64,000 nt of DNA from DATADD01 sp046262355 (GTDB taxonomy: Bacteria; Actinomycetota; CADDZG01; WHSQ01). The DNA lies in assembly GCA_046262355.1 (NCBI GenBank), contig JBHEMX010000053.1:14861-78860 (forward strand), in the 5' to 3' direction. The notes beneath the pieces were generated by a model. The model was not told the DNA's origin, did no database searches, and worked only from the letters and a program-made list of their open reading frames with translations. Made by a program: the position numbers and the translations under genes. Shown here piece by piece: positions 8,016-17,520 of this stretch (the first letter of the stretch is position 1; every line of letters begins with the position of its first letter).

Positions 8016-9211
8016 GCGAGTACACCGATCGGGCAGAGCGCTATCGGGAGCAGGTGACGAGCTTCCTGCGCGAGATCATCGCGATGCCCTCTCCATCATT
8101 GGGAGAAGAGCGCGTCGCAAAGCGCATCGTCGAGGAGATGAATGCACTCGGCTACGAGAACGCGTGGATCGACGAGATGGGCAACGCGATCGGCCGCATC
8201 GGCAAGGGTAGGACGAAGATCGTGCTCGACGCGCACATGGACACGGTCGGCGTCGGCGACAGGGGCGCGTGGCCGCACGACCCCTTCGAAGGAAAGGTCT
8301 CGGACGGCGTCGTCTTCGGCCGCGGGGCGTCCGACAACAAGGGTGCGGTAGCCGCACAGGTCTACGGGGGCCGCGTGATGGCCGAGCGCGCACTCGACGG
8401 TGCGGACGTGACCGTCTACGTCGTCGGGACCGTCATGGAGGAAGACTGCGACGGGCTGGCGCTCGGATACGTCTGCAGCGATACCCTCGAAGGCATCGCT
8501 GCAGTCGTCCTCGGGGAGTGCACCGATCTCAGCGTTTACAGGGGGCATCGCGGGCGCATGGAGATGAAGGTCACCACCAAGGGTCTCTCCGCGCACGCGA
8601 GCGCGCCGGAGCGTGGCGACAACGCGGTCACGGCCATGGCGCCCATCGTCCTCGGGGTCGACGAGCTGGGTCCCCGCCTGGCCGATCACGAGTTTCTCGG
8701 CAAGGGCACGATCGCCGTGAGCAAGATCGAATGCGAGACGGCCTCGCTCAACGCGATCCCCGACTCGTGCTCGATCTACCTGGACCGCAGGCTGACCGAG
8801 GGCGAGACGCGGGAGAGCGCGCTCGCAGAGGTGCGGGAGATCGCCACGGGCGACAGGTCGGAGGTCGAGATCCTCCGCTACGCCGAGCCCTCCTACACCG
8901 GGCTCGCGCTGGAGACCGACAAGTACTACCCCACCTGGGTGCTCGAGGAAGAGCACCCCCTGGTACGCGCCGGCGTCACCGCGGGACGCGCCGCCCTAGG
9001 CAGCATCCCCACGGTCGGCAAGTGGACGTTCTCGACCAACGGCACCTCCTCGGCGGGACGACTCGGCATCCCCACGATCGGCTTCGGGCCGAGCGAGGAG
9101 AAGTGGGCCCACACCGTGTGGGATCAGTGCCCGATCGACCATCTCGTCGCATCGATCGCTTTCTATGCGGCGCTTCCTGCCGCGCTCGTGCAAGAGGGGG
9201 TGGGGGAATGA
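8012..9211 (+). CDS. ygeY: YgeY-type M20 metallohydrolase
   Basis: A 399-residue M20 family hydrolase with the di-zinc pattern DAHMDTVGVGD, GRGASDNKGAV and VMEEDCDG, plus a dimerisation lid around GLSAHASAPERGDNAV. Length and context match YgeY of the E. coli yge/ygf cluster, one of the genes needed by gut anaerobes to use urate. The family cleaves an amide bond late in the pathway. It overlaps the LLM gene (ATGA at 8012) and the xdhD-like gene (ATGA at 9208), so the three are translationally coupled. Named from overall resemblance plus the neighbouring YgeX, YgeW, SsnA and XdhD homologues. Confidence 0.87.
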   Translation: MSEYTDRAERYREQVTSFLREIIAMPSPSLGEERVAKRIVEEMNALGYENAWIDEMGNAIGRIGKGRTKIVLDAHMDTVGVGDRGAWPHDPFEGKVSDGVVFGRGASDNKGAVAAQVYGGRVMAERALDGADVTVYVVGTVMEEDCDGLALGYVCSDTLEGIAAVVLGECTDLSVYRGHRGRMEMKVTTKGLSAHASAPERGDNAVTAMAPIVLGVDELGPRLADHEFLGKGTIAVSKIECETASLNAIPDSCSIYLDRRLTEGETRESALAEVREIATGDRSEVEILRYAEPSYTGLALETDKYYPTWVLEEEHPLVRAGVTAGRAALGSIPTVGKWTFSTNGTSSAGRLGIPTIGFGPSEEKWAHTVWDQCPIDHLVASIAFYAALPAALVQEGVGE

Positions 9212-11847
9212 TCGAGCCTGTAGAGCTCACGGTGAACGGTGATCGGGTACGCGTCGAACCCGCAGAAGAGGAGACGTTGCTCGACGTCTTGAGGGACCAT
9301 CTTGGACTCCTTGCGGCCAAGGACGGATGCCAGCCTGAGGGCTATTGCGGGTGCTGCACCGTGCTGGTCGACGGCAAGGCGCGCGTGTCGTGCTCGCAGG
9401 CGGCATCCCGCTTCGCGGGCAAAGACATCGTGACGCTCGAGGGACTGCCCGATGCAGAGCGTGAGGCATTCGCGCTCGCCTTCGCGGCCACCGGCGCGTC
9501 ACAGTGCGGATTCTGCTCGCCGGGTATCGTCGTGAAGGCGCGCAGCTTGCTCCAGCGGTCTCCGAGTCCGTCGCGCGACGAGGTCGCCAAGGCGCTGGCG
9601 GGGAACCTCTGTCGCTGCACCGGCTACGTCAAGGTCATCGACGCCGTGCAGATGGCGGGACGGATCATGAGCGGCGACGAACAACCGCACCTGGATTGGT
9701 CGGGGCGCATCGGCACGCGTACCCCGAAGTACGAAGCGTTCGAGCTTTCGCTGGGCCACAAGCCATTCATGAACGACATCCAGCTCGAGGGGATGGTCCA
9801 CGGCGCGCTGTGCTTCTCGGATCATCCGCGCGCCGTGGTCAAGGGCATAGACGTCTCGAAAGCCCAAGCGGTGGACGGAGTCGTGGCGGTGGTGCTGGCG
9901 AAGGACGTTCCGGGCGAGCGCGACGTCGGCGCCATAATCAACGACTGGCCCGTCCTGGTGGCCGAGGGAGAGACCACCCGCTGCGTCGGCGACGTCCTCG
10001 CCGCGGTCGCAGCGACGACGCGCGTTGCGGCGCGCCGAGCGGCCGCCGCGATCGAGGTCGAGTACGAGGTCCTCGATCCCGTGTCGGATCCCGAGGATGC
10101 GCTACGGCCGGGTGCACCCCAGGTCCACGGCAAGGGCAACCTGCTGAAGACCTACAGGATCGACCGAGGAGACGCCGATGCGGCGCTCGAGTCGTCCGCT
10201 CACGTCGTCACCGAGACCTTCCAAACGCAGTTCATCGAGCATGCCTTCCTCGAGCCGGAGTCCTCCATCGCCTACGACACGACCGATGAGATGCGAGTGC
10301 TGTCCGGCGGTCAAGGGATCTGGGACGACCGGAGGCAGATCGCTCGGATCCTCGGCGCGCCGGAAGACACCGTGCGAGTGACGCTGGTGTCCAACGGGGG
10401 TGCCTTCGGAGCCAAGGAGGACCTCGGGATCAACGGACATGCGGCACTGCTGGCGCGCGTGACCGGCAAGACCGTGAAGCTGACGCTGATGCGCGACGAG
10501 TCGATACGCATGCATTCCAAGAGACATCCACTACGTATGACGTACACCGTGGGGTGCGACGCCGAAGGCAGGCTCACCGCAGTCAAAGCGCGCATCGTCG
10601 GCGACACCGGCGCCTACGCCAGCGTGGGCGACAAGGTGCTGCAGCGAGCATGCGGTCACTCGTGCAGCGCCTATGAAGTGCCCAACGTCTACGTCGAGTC
10701 GCACGCCGTCTACACGAACAATCCTCCCTGCGGCGCGATGCGCGGCTTCGGGTCCAACCAGGTGAACTTCGCCATGGAGGGCTGCATGGACCGGCTTGCG
10801 GAGAAGGTCGGCATCGACGGCTGGGACATCAGGTGGTTGAACGCGCTCGAGGTCGGCTCGACGTTCGGGACGGGACAGGTCCTGGGCGAGGGCGTTGGTC
10901 TGAAGAAGTGCCTGTCCGCGGTGAGGGACGCCTACAAGTCGGCGCGCCATGCGGGGGTGGCATGCGCGGTCAAGAACGTCGGCGTCGGCAACGGCCTGCC
11001 CGAGTACGGGCGTGCTTCGCTCGAGGTCCAGGACGATGGCTCGATCCTCCTACGGCATTCGTGGACCGAGATGGGTCAGGGGGTCCATACCGTGCTTCAG
11101 CAGGTGGCCATGGAGGAGCTTCACTCCGCAGGCGTCGAGCTCAAGCACATCAGCGTGCGCGTAGACACGGAGCGGGAGTTCGCGACCGGTCAGACGACGG
11201 CATCGCGCGGGACCTTCCTCGGAGGACTTGCCGTGCGCAAGGCGTGCGAGAAGCTCAAGGCCGAGTTGAACGGCAGCCGTCTCCCGGACCTCGCGGGCCA
11301 GGAGTTCGTCGGCGAGGTCGAGTTCAAGCTCACTCAGCCGATGGACGACGCAGATCTCCAGCGCTCGCACATCTGTTTCGGATGGGGTGCGCAGGTCGCG
11401 ATCCTCGACGACGACGGCAGCGTGGCCAAGGTGATCGCGGCGCACGACGTCGGCCGGGTGATGAACCGCAACCTGCTCGAGGGTCAGTTCGAAGGCTCCG
11501 TCCACATGGGGCTCGGCCACGCGCTCACCGAGGAATTCGTGGTCGAGGACGGCCGCATCGTTACGCCGACGCTCAAGTCGCAGGGCATCATCCCCGCCAA
11601 GGGGATGCCCGAGGTCGAGTGCATCTTCATCGAGGAACCTCAACCGGAGGGACCCTACGGCGCGAAGGGCGTCGGAGAGATCGGTCTCGTGCCGACCGCA
11701 GGAGCCGTCGCCGCGGCGGTCCATTCCTTCGACGGCCGGTGGAGGAACCGGCTTCCGATGAAGGACAGCGCGGCTGCAAAGGCGGCACACCCCCGCGCCG
11801 TGGGCAAGCTCGGTAGAGCGAGCGCCCGTCGAGAGGTCGCGGGATGA
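9208..11847 (+). CDS. xdhD: XdhD-like fused molybdenum hydroxylase (xanthine/purine)
   Basis: An 879-residue fusion of a [2Fe-2S] domain and a molybdopterin domain, as in E. coli XdhD. Residues 1-150 carry both cluster motifs: CQPEGYCGCC with a following Cys, and CGFCSPG with CRCTGY. The rest is a CoxL/XdhA-type Mo-binding domain with GGAFGAKEDL, the cofactor motif GAMRGFGSNQ, TEMGQGVHTV and the terminal GPYGAKGVGEIG. These enzymes hydroxylate purines at carbon, and the cluster relatives are reported as selenium-dependent. It lacks its own FAD domain, so electrons may pass through the FAD subunit at 18600 or another carrier. ATG 9208 follows GGGGGAA. Confidence 0.88.
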   Translation: MIEPVELTVNGDRVRVEPAEEETLLDVLRDHLGLLAAKDGCQPEGYCGCCTVLVDGKARVSCSQAASRFAGKDIVTLEGLPDAEREAFALAFAATGASQCGFCSPGIVVKARSLLQRSPSPSRDEVAKALAGNLCRCTGYVKVIDAVQMAGRIMSGDEQPHLDWSGRIGTRTPKYEAFELSLGHKPFMNDIQLEGMVHGALCFSDHPRAVVKGIDVSKAQAVDGVVAVVLAKDVPGERDVGAIINDWPVLVAEGETTRCVGDVLAAVAATTRVAARRAAAAIEVEYEVLDPVSDPEDALRPGAPQVHGKGNLLKTYRIDRGDADAALESSAHVVTETFQTQFIEHAFLEPESSIAYDTTDEMRVLSGGQGIWDDRRQIARILGAPEDTVRVTLVSNGGAFGAKEDLGINGHAALLARVTGKTVKLTLMRDESIRMHSKRHPLRMTYTVGCDAEGRLTAVKARIVGDTGAYASVGDKVLQRACGHSCSAYEVPNVYVESHAVYTNNPPCGAMRGFGSNQVNFAMEGCMDRLAEKVGIDGWDIRWLNALEVGSTFGTGQVLGEGVGLKKCLSAVRDAYKSARHAGVACAVKNVGVGNGLPEYGRASLEVQDDGSILLRHSWTEMGQGVHTVLQQVAMEELHSAGVELKHISVRVDTEREFATGQTTASRGTFLGGLAVRKACEKLKAELNGSRLPDLAGQEFVGEVEFKLTQPMDDADLQRSHICFGWGAQVAILDDDGSVAKVIAAHDVGRVMNRNLLEGQFEGSVHMGLGHALTEEFVVEDGRIVTPTLKSQGIIPAKGMPEVECIFIEEPQPEGPYGAKGVGEIGLVPTAGAVAAAVHSFDGRWRNRLPMKDSAAAKAAHPRAVGKLGRASARREVAG

Positions 11848-11854
11848 CGTTCGC

Positions 11855-13141
11855 TTGACGGCAGCGGTACTGCGGGGCGGACTCGTGGTGCGGTCGCCGG
11901 GCGGGGCCGTCGAGGCGACCGACCTGGTCGTGTCCGAAGGACGCATCGGGGGCAGCGCCTCGGAGGGGGAGCCCGTCGACGTCTCGGGCTGCCTGGTGGT
12001 CCCGGGCCACGCGTGCGCGCACCACCACCTCTACTCCACGCTCGCGCGTGGGATGCCGGCGCCGGGCGACCCGCCGAGGAGCTTCCTCGAGATCCTCGAG
12101 CGCGTCTGGTGGAGGCTCGATCGTGCTCTCGACCTCGAGAGCGCGCATCTGTCGGCGCTCGCGGGAGCCGTGGCCGCCGTCCGCTGCGGCACGACGTCCC
12201 TCGTCGACCATCACGCGTCCCCACAGGCGATCGATTCGTCCCTCGACGCCGTGGCCGAGGGCATCGACGGCAGCGGCGCGCGCGCCGTCGTGTGCTACGA
12301 GGTCAGCGATCGCCACGGGGTCGAGCGGGGGCGTGCGGGGATCGAGGAGAACGTTCGGTTCCTGGCCGAGAACCGCCGTGAGCGTGTGCGCGCCATGATG
12401 GGAGCGCATGCGTCCTTCACGCTCGGCGCCCGCACGCTGGAGTCACTCGTCGACTCGGCGCGCGCAGCCGGCGCGCCGATCCACATCCATCTCGCCGAGG
12501 ACGACCACGACGAGAGAGACTCCGTGACCAAGCACGGCGTTCGGGCGGCTCAGCGCCTCCGGCGAGCAGGGGCGCTGGCGAGGGGGGACCTCGTTGCTCA
12601 CGGCGTGTGCCTCGATGCGGCGGAGGTGTCCCTTCTGCAGAGCTCCGGAGCGTGGCTTGCACACAACGCGCGTTCCAACATGAACAACGGGGTCGGCTAT
12701 GCGCCGGTCGCGATGATGCTCGAGCGCGTCGCGCTCGGCACGGATGGGATCGACGGCGACATGTTCGCCGAAGCGCGAGCGTCCTACTTCCGGGCGCGTG
12801 AGGCGAACCTGTCGGCGACGCCGCAAACGACGCTCGAGCGGCTGGCCGGCGGAGCGGCCTTCGTGGGAGCGCTTTTCGGCGAACCGCTGCTCGGAAGCTT
12901 GCTGGAAGGCGCGCCCGCCGACCTCGCCGTGCTCGAGTACGACTCCCCCACCCCCGTGGACGCCGGGAACCTTGCGGGCCATTACGTCTTCGGGCTTACG
13001 ACCGCGGCGGTGCGCGATGTGATGGTCGCGGGACGCTGGATCGTGAGGGACCGGCGCCACCAGCTCGTGGACGAGGAGGAGTTGGCCGCGCGCTGCCGCC
13101 GGGCCGCGCCGGAGCTGTGGGACAGGATGCAGTCTCTCTAG
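11855..13141 (+). CDS. ssnA: SsnA-type aminohydrolase
   Basis: A 428-residue amidohydrolase-superfamily protein very like E. coli SsnA. Shared points are HHHLYSTLARGM (metal ligands), WWRLDRALDLES, SLVDHHASP, HIHLAED, HNARSNMNNGVGY and the metal Asp in ALGTDGIDGDMF, with YDSPTP near the end. SsnA belongs to the urate/purine gene set and is thought to hydrolyse or deaminate a ring-opened intermediate. TTG 11855 is 7 bases after the stop of xdhD with a weak ribosome-binding site, so translation is probably coupled. The ygeW gene follows 11 bases later. Confidence 0.88.
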   Translation: MTAAVLRGGLVVRSPGGAVEATDLVVSEGRIGGSASEGEPVDVSGCLVVPGHACAHHHLYSTLARGMPAPGDPPRSFLEILERVWWRLDRALDLESAHLSALAGAVAAVRCGTTSLVDHHASPQAIDSSLDAVAEGIDGSGARAVVCYEVSDRHGVERGRAGIEENVRFLAENRRERVRAMMGAHASFTLGARTLESLVDSARAAGAPIHIHLAEDDHDERDSVTKHGVRAAQRLRRAGALARGDLVAHGVCLDAAEVSLLQSSGAWLAHNARSNMNNGVGYAPVAMMLERVALGTDGIDGDMFAEARASYFRAREANLSATPQTTLERLAGGAAFVGALFGEPLLGSLLEGAPADLAVLEYDSPTPVDAGNLAGHYVFGLTTAAVRDVMVAGRWIVRDRRHQLVDEEELAARCRRAAPELWDRMQSL

Positions 13142-13152
13142 AGGAGGAACCG

Positions 13153-14157
13153 TTGGACAGAGGCGAGCTCGCCGGCAACGACTTCATCTCGACCGCGGAC
13201 TGGTCCGTGGACGAGCTGTCCACGGCTCTCGATGTCGCAGGCGAGCTCAAGTCCGCCTTCGGAGGCGACCGGCCTCACCGTCTCCTGCCCGACAAGACCC
13301 TGTTCATGATCTTTCTCGACCTCTCGACCCGGACGCGCAACGCCTTCGAGGCGGGGATGACCCAACTCGGCGGGCACGCCCACTTCATCGACGCGAACAC
13401 GTCGCAGATAGCGCACGGAGAGAGCCCGCGCGACATGGGCATCATCCTGTCGTCATACGGCCATGGCATCGCGATCCGGCACGACAAGGTGCCGGGCGAG
13501 GGCAACGCCTACATGCGCGCCGTCGCCCAGCATGCCGACGCTCCCGTCATCAACCTGCAATGCGACGAGGATCATCCGACACAGCAGCTCGCGGATCTCA
13601 TGACGATCGAAGAGGTCTTCGGCACCCGGGACCTGACCGGGATCAAGGTGTGCGTCTCGTGGGCCTATTCACCTTCGTACGCCAAGCCGATGAGCGTCCC
13701 ACAAGGTCTCGCGCTGCTGCTTCCCCGCTTCGGTGCAGAGCTGACGATCGCGCGCCCGCCCGAGTTCCGTTTGATGCCGCATGTGATGGAGCGCGCGCAG
13801 AAGCTCGCGGCGGATCGGGGTGGCACGATCACCGAAGTCGACGACATGGATGTGGGCTTCGAGGGTGCCGACGTCGTCTACCCGAAGTCCTGGGGCGCCG
13901 AGCACCTCTTCGGGAACGAGCAAGAGGCGTTGGCGTTGAACGCTCGCCATCGTGAGTGGATCTGCGATGAACGCCGTATGGCGGTCGCGTCCGAGCGCGC
14001 GATCTACATGCACTGCCTGCCGGCCGATCGTGGCCACGAGGTCACCGACGAGGTCATAGACGGGCCTCGATCCGTCGTGTTCCAGGAGGCCGAGAACAGA
14101 CTGCACACCGGCAAGGCGCTCTTGGCCCTGCTGATGGGAGGCTACGCCCGCACTTGA
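13153..14157 (+). CDS. ygeW: YgeW-type carbamoyltransferase
   Basis: A 334-residue knotted carbamoyltransferase. The carbamoyl-phosphate site is DLSTRTRNAFE, followed by HPTQQLADLMT and the HCLPADRGHEVT motif, matching the ATCase/OTCase family. Genomic company (ssnA, ygeY, ygeX, hyuA, carbamate kinase) identifies the YgeW branch. In this pathway the enzyme would probably run towards carbamoyl phosphate, feeding carbamate kinase. TTG 13153 follows GAGGAGG at 5 bases. It closes the left plus-strand operon; the mntR-like gene converges on it 46 bases away. Confidence 0.88.
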   Translation: MDRGELAGNDFISTADWSVDELSTALDVAGELKSAFGGDRPHRLLPDKTLFMIFLDLSTRTRNAFEAGMTQLGGHAHFIDANTSQIAHGESPRDMGIILSSYGHGIAIRHDKVPGEGNAYMRAVAQHADAPVINLQCDEDHPTQQLADLMTIEEVFGTRDLTGIKVCVSWAYSPSYAKPMSVPQGLALLLPRFGAELTIARPPEFRLMPHVMERAQKLAADRGGTITEVDDMDVGFEGADVVYPKSWGAEHLFGNEQEALALNARHREWICDERRMAVASERAIYMHCLPADRGHEVTDEVIDGPRSVVFQEAENRLHTGKALLALLMGGYART

Positions 14158-14203
14158 TCTCCGGCGCGGTCAAGAGACGATCGCGTCGCTCGCCACGAGC
14201 GGG

Positions 14204-14920
14204 TCACGACGCCTCTGACGGCGCGCCGACATCGACGTCGACGAGCACGTTGAACGCAGCATCGCGCCCGAGCTGGCGCTCGCCTTCGGCGACCGCGACC
14301 GTTAGGGGGCCGCCGAAGGGGCCTACCGCGACGAGGCGGATGCGGACACCCGGGTAGATCCCCATGTCGCCCAGGTAGCGCAGCAGCTCGGGGTCGCGGT
14401 CGCTGACCTCTGCCACCGTCGCCGCGGCCCCGACGGCGAGGTCGGTGATGGCGACGCCGCTCGAGCGAGCGATGTCTCCGTCGCGCGGCGGGATGGGATG
14501 CCCGTGAGGATCCTCCGTGGGCTCGCCGAGGACCTTGGCGATGCGGTCCTCCAGGCGCTCGGAAAGGACGTGTTCGAGCACCTCGGCCTCGTCATGCACC
14601 TCGTCCCACGGGACCCCGAGCGCCTCGGCCAGGTAGGTCTCGAGCAGCCGGTGATGGCGGATGACCTCGAGCGCGATCTTCCGGCCCGCGTTCGTCAACT
14701 CCGCCCCGCGGTAAGGGAGGTGCTTTACGAGCCCCAAGGAGTCGAGCTTCTTGAGCATGTTCGTTGCGGATGCAGCCGACACGTCGAGGCGTTCGGCGAT
14801 CGCCTTGGTCGAGACCAGCGTGGCGCGCCTGCCCGCGGCCTCAGCCTCGTCCTCCAGGAGGCAGATGCCCTTCAGGTAGTCCTGGGCGGCGCGCGTCGCT
14901 CCGATCGGCATAGAAGCCAT
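14204..14920 (-). CDS. DtxR/MntR-family metal-dependent repressor
   Basis: A 238-residue regulator: winged helix-turn-helix (KAIAERLDVSAASATNMLKKLDSLGLVKH, written here only as a span near residues 38-66), dimerisation and metal-binding region with HHRLLETYL and HDEAEVLEHVLSE, then a C-terminal SH3/FeoA-like domain (LLRYLGDMGIYPGVRIRL). Residue pattern fits Mn- or Fe-responsive repression. The palindrome TTAGC-CGCA-GCTAA overlaps the bases just upstream of ATG 14920, which suggests autoregulation and a very short or absent 5' leader. It sits downstream of hyuA-ygeX on the same strand but has a 48-bp gap with its own control site. Whether it controls the purine genes is unknown. Confidence 0.86.
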   Translation of the reverse strand: MASMPIGATRAAQDYLKGICLLEDEAEAAGRRATLVSTKAIAERLDVSAASATNMLKKLDSLGLVKHLPYRGAELTNAGRKIALEVIRHHRLLETYLAEALGVPWDEVHDEAEVLEHVLSERLEDRIAKVLGEPTEDPHGHPIPPRDGDIARSSGVAITDLAVGAAATVAEVSDRDPELLRYLGDMGIYPGVRIRLVAVGPFGGPLTVAVAEGERQLGRDAAFNVLVDVDVGAPSEAS

Positions 14921-14921
14921 T

Positions 14922-14935
14922 TTAGCCGCAGCTAA
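14922..14935. promoter_or_regulatory. DtxR/MntR-type operator palindrome
   Basis: The inverted repeat TTAGC-CGCA-GCTAA ends two bases before the repressor's first ATG. The A/T-rich, TTAG-led dyad resembles boxes bound by the DtxR family. Position at the start codon suggests it covers the transcription start of the repressor gene, with leaderless translation or initiation at ATG 14908. Confidence 0.6.
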
Positions 14936-14968
14936 TCCAACCTCCCGCTATGTGCTCGAAGAGATGGC

Positions 14969-16114
14969 TCAGACCGGTCTGGGCGAGACGATGCGCGCGT
15001 AGGCCTCCGGATCCGTGGCGCCCTCGGTGCAGAGGACCAGCGCGGTCGCCGAACCGTCGAGGTGCAGCGCCGGCCGGGCGTCGGAGCCGTCGGAGAGCAG
15101 CGCCACGAGCGCACCGACCCCGGCCGCACCCGTCTCACCCGCCTCGATCCCCTCCGATGCCAGCATCCGCATCCCGGCGCGCGCCCACCCGTCATCGATC
15201 GCGACGAACGCATCGAAGCCGGCCGACACGGCAGGCCACGCCACGATCGAGGGCGTGCCGCAGTTGAGGCCGGCCATGATCGAGCCGTACGGCCCCGGCA
15301 CCTGGACGGGTTTCCCCGCCTCGATGGACGCCTTGACGCAGGCGGCCGTGGTCGGTTCAACCCCGATCAGGAACGGCGCGTCGTCGGCATCTGCGCCACG
15401 CAGATGGCGTGCGGCCGCCGCCGCAAGCGCGCCGACCCCTACCTGTATGAGGACGACCTCGGGAGCCGGCGCGTCCCGCCGGGCGAGCTGCTCGTCAATC
15501 TCGATAAATATCGTGGAATAGCCCTCGATGACCCAGCGGGGAACGTCGGCGTAGCCGGGCCACGAGGTATCGGAGATGACGAGGCACCGCTCCCCTGCCT
15601 CCTGCGCCGAGCGGGCCACGGCGTCGTCGTAGGTCCCGTCGACGACCTCGCAGCGCGCGCCCTCGCCCACAATCGCGTCGATGCGGGCGCGGGCCGTGCC
15701 CGCGGGCACGAAGATGCGCGCCTCGAGGCCGAGCAGACGGGCCATGCGCGCGACGGCACGCCCGTGGTTGCCGTCGGTGGCGGCGGCGAGCCCGAGTGGC
15801 CGATGTCCCTCGAGCCGGGCGGCGAGATCGGCGGCGGTCCGCCACGGCCCGAGCTCCCCGAAGCGTTGTTCCAGCGCGCGATACACGCCCCACGACGCGC
15901 CGAGGATCTTGAACGACGGCAGGCCGAGCCGGCGCGACTCGTCCTTGACCCAGACCCTGCGGAGGCCGAGTCGAGCCGCGCAGGCGGGCGCGTCGAGGAG
16001 CGGCGAGGGCTCGTATCCGGGGAGCTTGCGGTGATACGAGAGCGGGGCACGCGTCGGCTCTGTGTCGAGGGCGGCCGCGGCGTGGGGGTTGAGCAGCCAG
16101 GCAGGCGAGGTCAC
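14969..16114 (-). CDS. ygeX: Diaminopropionate ammonia-lyase YgeX
   Basis: A 381-residue fold-type II PLP enzyme. The Schiff-base lysine lies in SFKILGASWG (about residue 69), with the substrate loop ATDGNHG, the phosphate-binding region and GPYGSIMAGLNCGTPS, a segment typical of 2,3-diaminopropionate ammonia-lyase. It splits diaminopropionate into pyruvate and two ammonia, the terminal step assigned to YgeX in urate breakdown. GTG 16114 overlaps the hyuA stop (GTGA), so the two are coupled. The 48 bp after it separate it from the DtxR-type gene. Confidence 0.88.
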   Translation of the reverse strand: MTSPAWLLNPHAAAALDTEPTRAPLSYHRKLPGYEPSPLLDAPACAARLGLRRVWVKDESRRLGLPSFKILGASWGVYRALEQRFGELGPWRTAADLAARLEGHRPLGLAAATDGNHGRAVARMARLLGLEARIFVPAGTARARIDAIVGEGARCEVVDGTYDDAVARSAQEAGERCLVISDTSWPGYADVPRWVIEGYSTIFIEIDEQLARRDAPAPEVVLIQVGVGALAAAAARHLRGADADDAPFLIGVEPTTAACVKASIEAGKPVQVPGPYGSIMAGLNCGTPSIVAWPAVSAGFDAFVAIDDGWARAGMRMLASEGIEAGETGAAGVGALVALLSDGSDARPALHLDGSATALVLCTEGATDPEAYARIVSPRPV

Positions 16115-17508
16115 TGCCCGCTCGCTCCGCGCGCCACGAACCGTCCCCACCCGGGGCCTCCCACGGGCTCGCCGTCGCGCGCCACCACCCTGCCGCGGCA
16201 CAGCACCAGCGACGGCCAGCCTCGCACGGTCACGTCCGCGTACGGTGAGTCGTCGACCCGCATGTGGAGACGCTCGGCCAGCAAGGACTTCTGCGCGGAG
16301 GGGTCGAACACGACGACGTCGGCGTCGGCTCCGGCGACGATGGAACCCTTGGCCGGATGCAGCCCGAAGAGTCGCGCCGGAGTCGTGCAGCAGCGATCCA
16401 CCCATTGCTCGGGCGACATGTCGCCGTCGACGACGCGCTGGTACAGGAGCGACAGGCGCGTCTCGATGCCGGGCAGGCCGCCCGGGATGTCGCTGAAGTT
16501 CGTCCAGCCTCGACCGGAGAGACCGGCGCTCCTGTCCGCCCTCGTGAAGGGGCAGTGATCGGTCGACACCACCTGGAGAGTGCCACGGGCGAGGCCCTCC
16601 CAGAGCTCTTCTTGGTGCCACGGATCCCTCAACGGCGGCGCACAGACGTAGCGCGCCGCCGAGGCTGGGTCGTCGTCGTAGCGATCGGCGGAGAGATAGA
16701 GGTACTGCGGGCAGGTCTCGGCGTAAAAGGGCTGCCCGCTCGTGCGCGCGCGCCGCACCTGCTCGAGTGCGGGAGCGCTGGAGAGATGAACCACGTAGCA
16801 GGGAGCCTGTGCGTCCGCAGCCATGCGCGCCGCGCGCCGCACCGCAGCGGCCTCGGCGGCCGGGGGACGCGAGCGCGCATGCCACTTCGGTGCGACGCGA
16901 CCCGCGCTCAAGGCCTCGGAGCGAAGCCGCGCCACCGTTGCGTCGTCCTCACAGTGGAGGCAGACGAGCGCGCCGGCCTTCCCCGCGGCCACCAGGACCT
17001 CGAAGATGACGTCGTCGGAGACCATGAGTCGATCGGGATACGTCATGTAGAGCTTGAAGCTCGTCACGCCCGCCTCGACCATCTCCGCGACGATGTCGTC
17101 GGCCGGACGAGGGAGCTCCGTCAGGCTCATGTGGAAGGCGTAGTCGACGACGGCCTTGCCCTCGGCTTTGGCATGCCACGCCGCGAGCCCCTGGGCGACC
17201 GACTCGCCGCGATAGGCCGTGGCGAAGTCGATTATCGTCGTCGTTCCGCCGCACGCGGCCGCCTGTGTGCCCGAGAAGAAGTCGTCCGAGGACCTCGTGA
17301 CGCCGACATCCATGTCGAGGTGGGTGTGTACGTCCACCGCTCCGGGCAGCACGAGCTTGCCGCGCGCGTCGATCACGGCGGTGCCGGGGCCGGGACGTAG
17401 GTCGCCGACCGCCGAGATCCGCTCGCCCGCGAGGAGCACGTCGGCGCGCCGCACGCCGTCGGACGAGACGAGGTCGCCGCCGGCGATGAGAACCTCGGCC
17501 TCGCTCGT
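16111..17508 (-). CDS. hyuA: Dihydropyrimidinase/hydantoinase-type cyclic amidohydrolase
   Basis: A D-hydantoinase-type amidohydrolase of about 465 residues: metal motif DVHTHLD (about residue 60), carboxylated lysine in TSFKLYMTY, HCEDD, VVHLSSA and the metal Asp in STDHCPF. It hydrolyses cyclic amide or ureide rings. N-terminal homology begins with EAEVLIAGGDLV, directly after ACG 17508, which is preceded by AGAAGGGA. ATG 17554 is in frame (481 residues) but would put the operator at 17521-17535 inside the gene. It is divergent from carbamate kinase and coupled to ygeX. The call is firm; the start is not. Confidence 0.86.
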   Translation of the reverse strand, partial: TSEAEVLIAGGDLVSSDGVRRADVLLAGERISAVGDLRPGPGTAVIDARGKLVLPGAVDVHTHLDMDVGVTRSSDDFFSGTQAAACGGTTTIIDFATAYRGESVAQGLAAWHAKAEGKAVVDYAFHMSLTELPRPADDIVAEMVEAGVTSFKLYMTYPDRLMVSDDVIFEVLVAAGKAGALVCLHCEDDATVARLRSEALSAGRVAPKWHARSRPPAAEAAAVRRAARMAADAQAPCYVVHLSSAPALEQVRRARTSGQPFYAETCPQYLYLSADRYDDDPASAARYVCAPPLRDPWHQEELWEGLARGTLQVVSTDHCPFTRADRSAGLSGRGWTNFSDIPGGLPGIETRLSLLYQRVVDGDMSPEQWVDRCCTTPARLFGLHPAKGSIVAGADADVVVFDPSAQKSLLAERLHMRVDDSPYADVTVRGWPSLVLCRGRVVARDGEPVGGPGWGRFVARGASGQ

Positions 17509-17520
17509 TGTCTCGTCCCT

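Noticed and set aside
8269..9207. Long N-terminal extension of the XdhD-like protein
   Set aside because: It is antisense-like Arg-rich reading of ygeY in another frame. ATG 9208 gives the standard [2Fe-2S] start.
9208..11847. Selenocysteine codon in the XdhD-like enzyme
   Set aside because: No in-frame TGA occurs within the conserved domain; selenium in this family is a labile cofactor, not selenocysteine.
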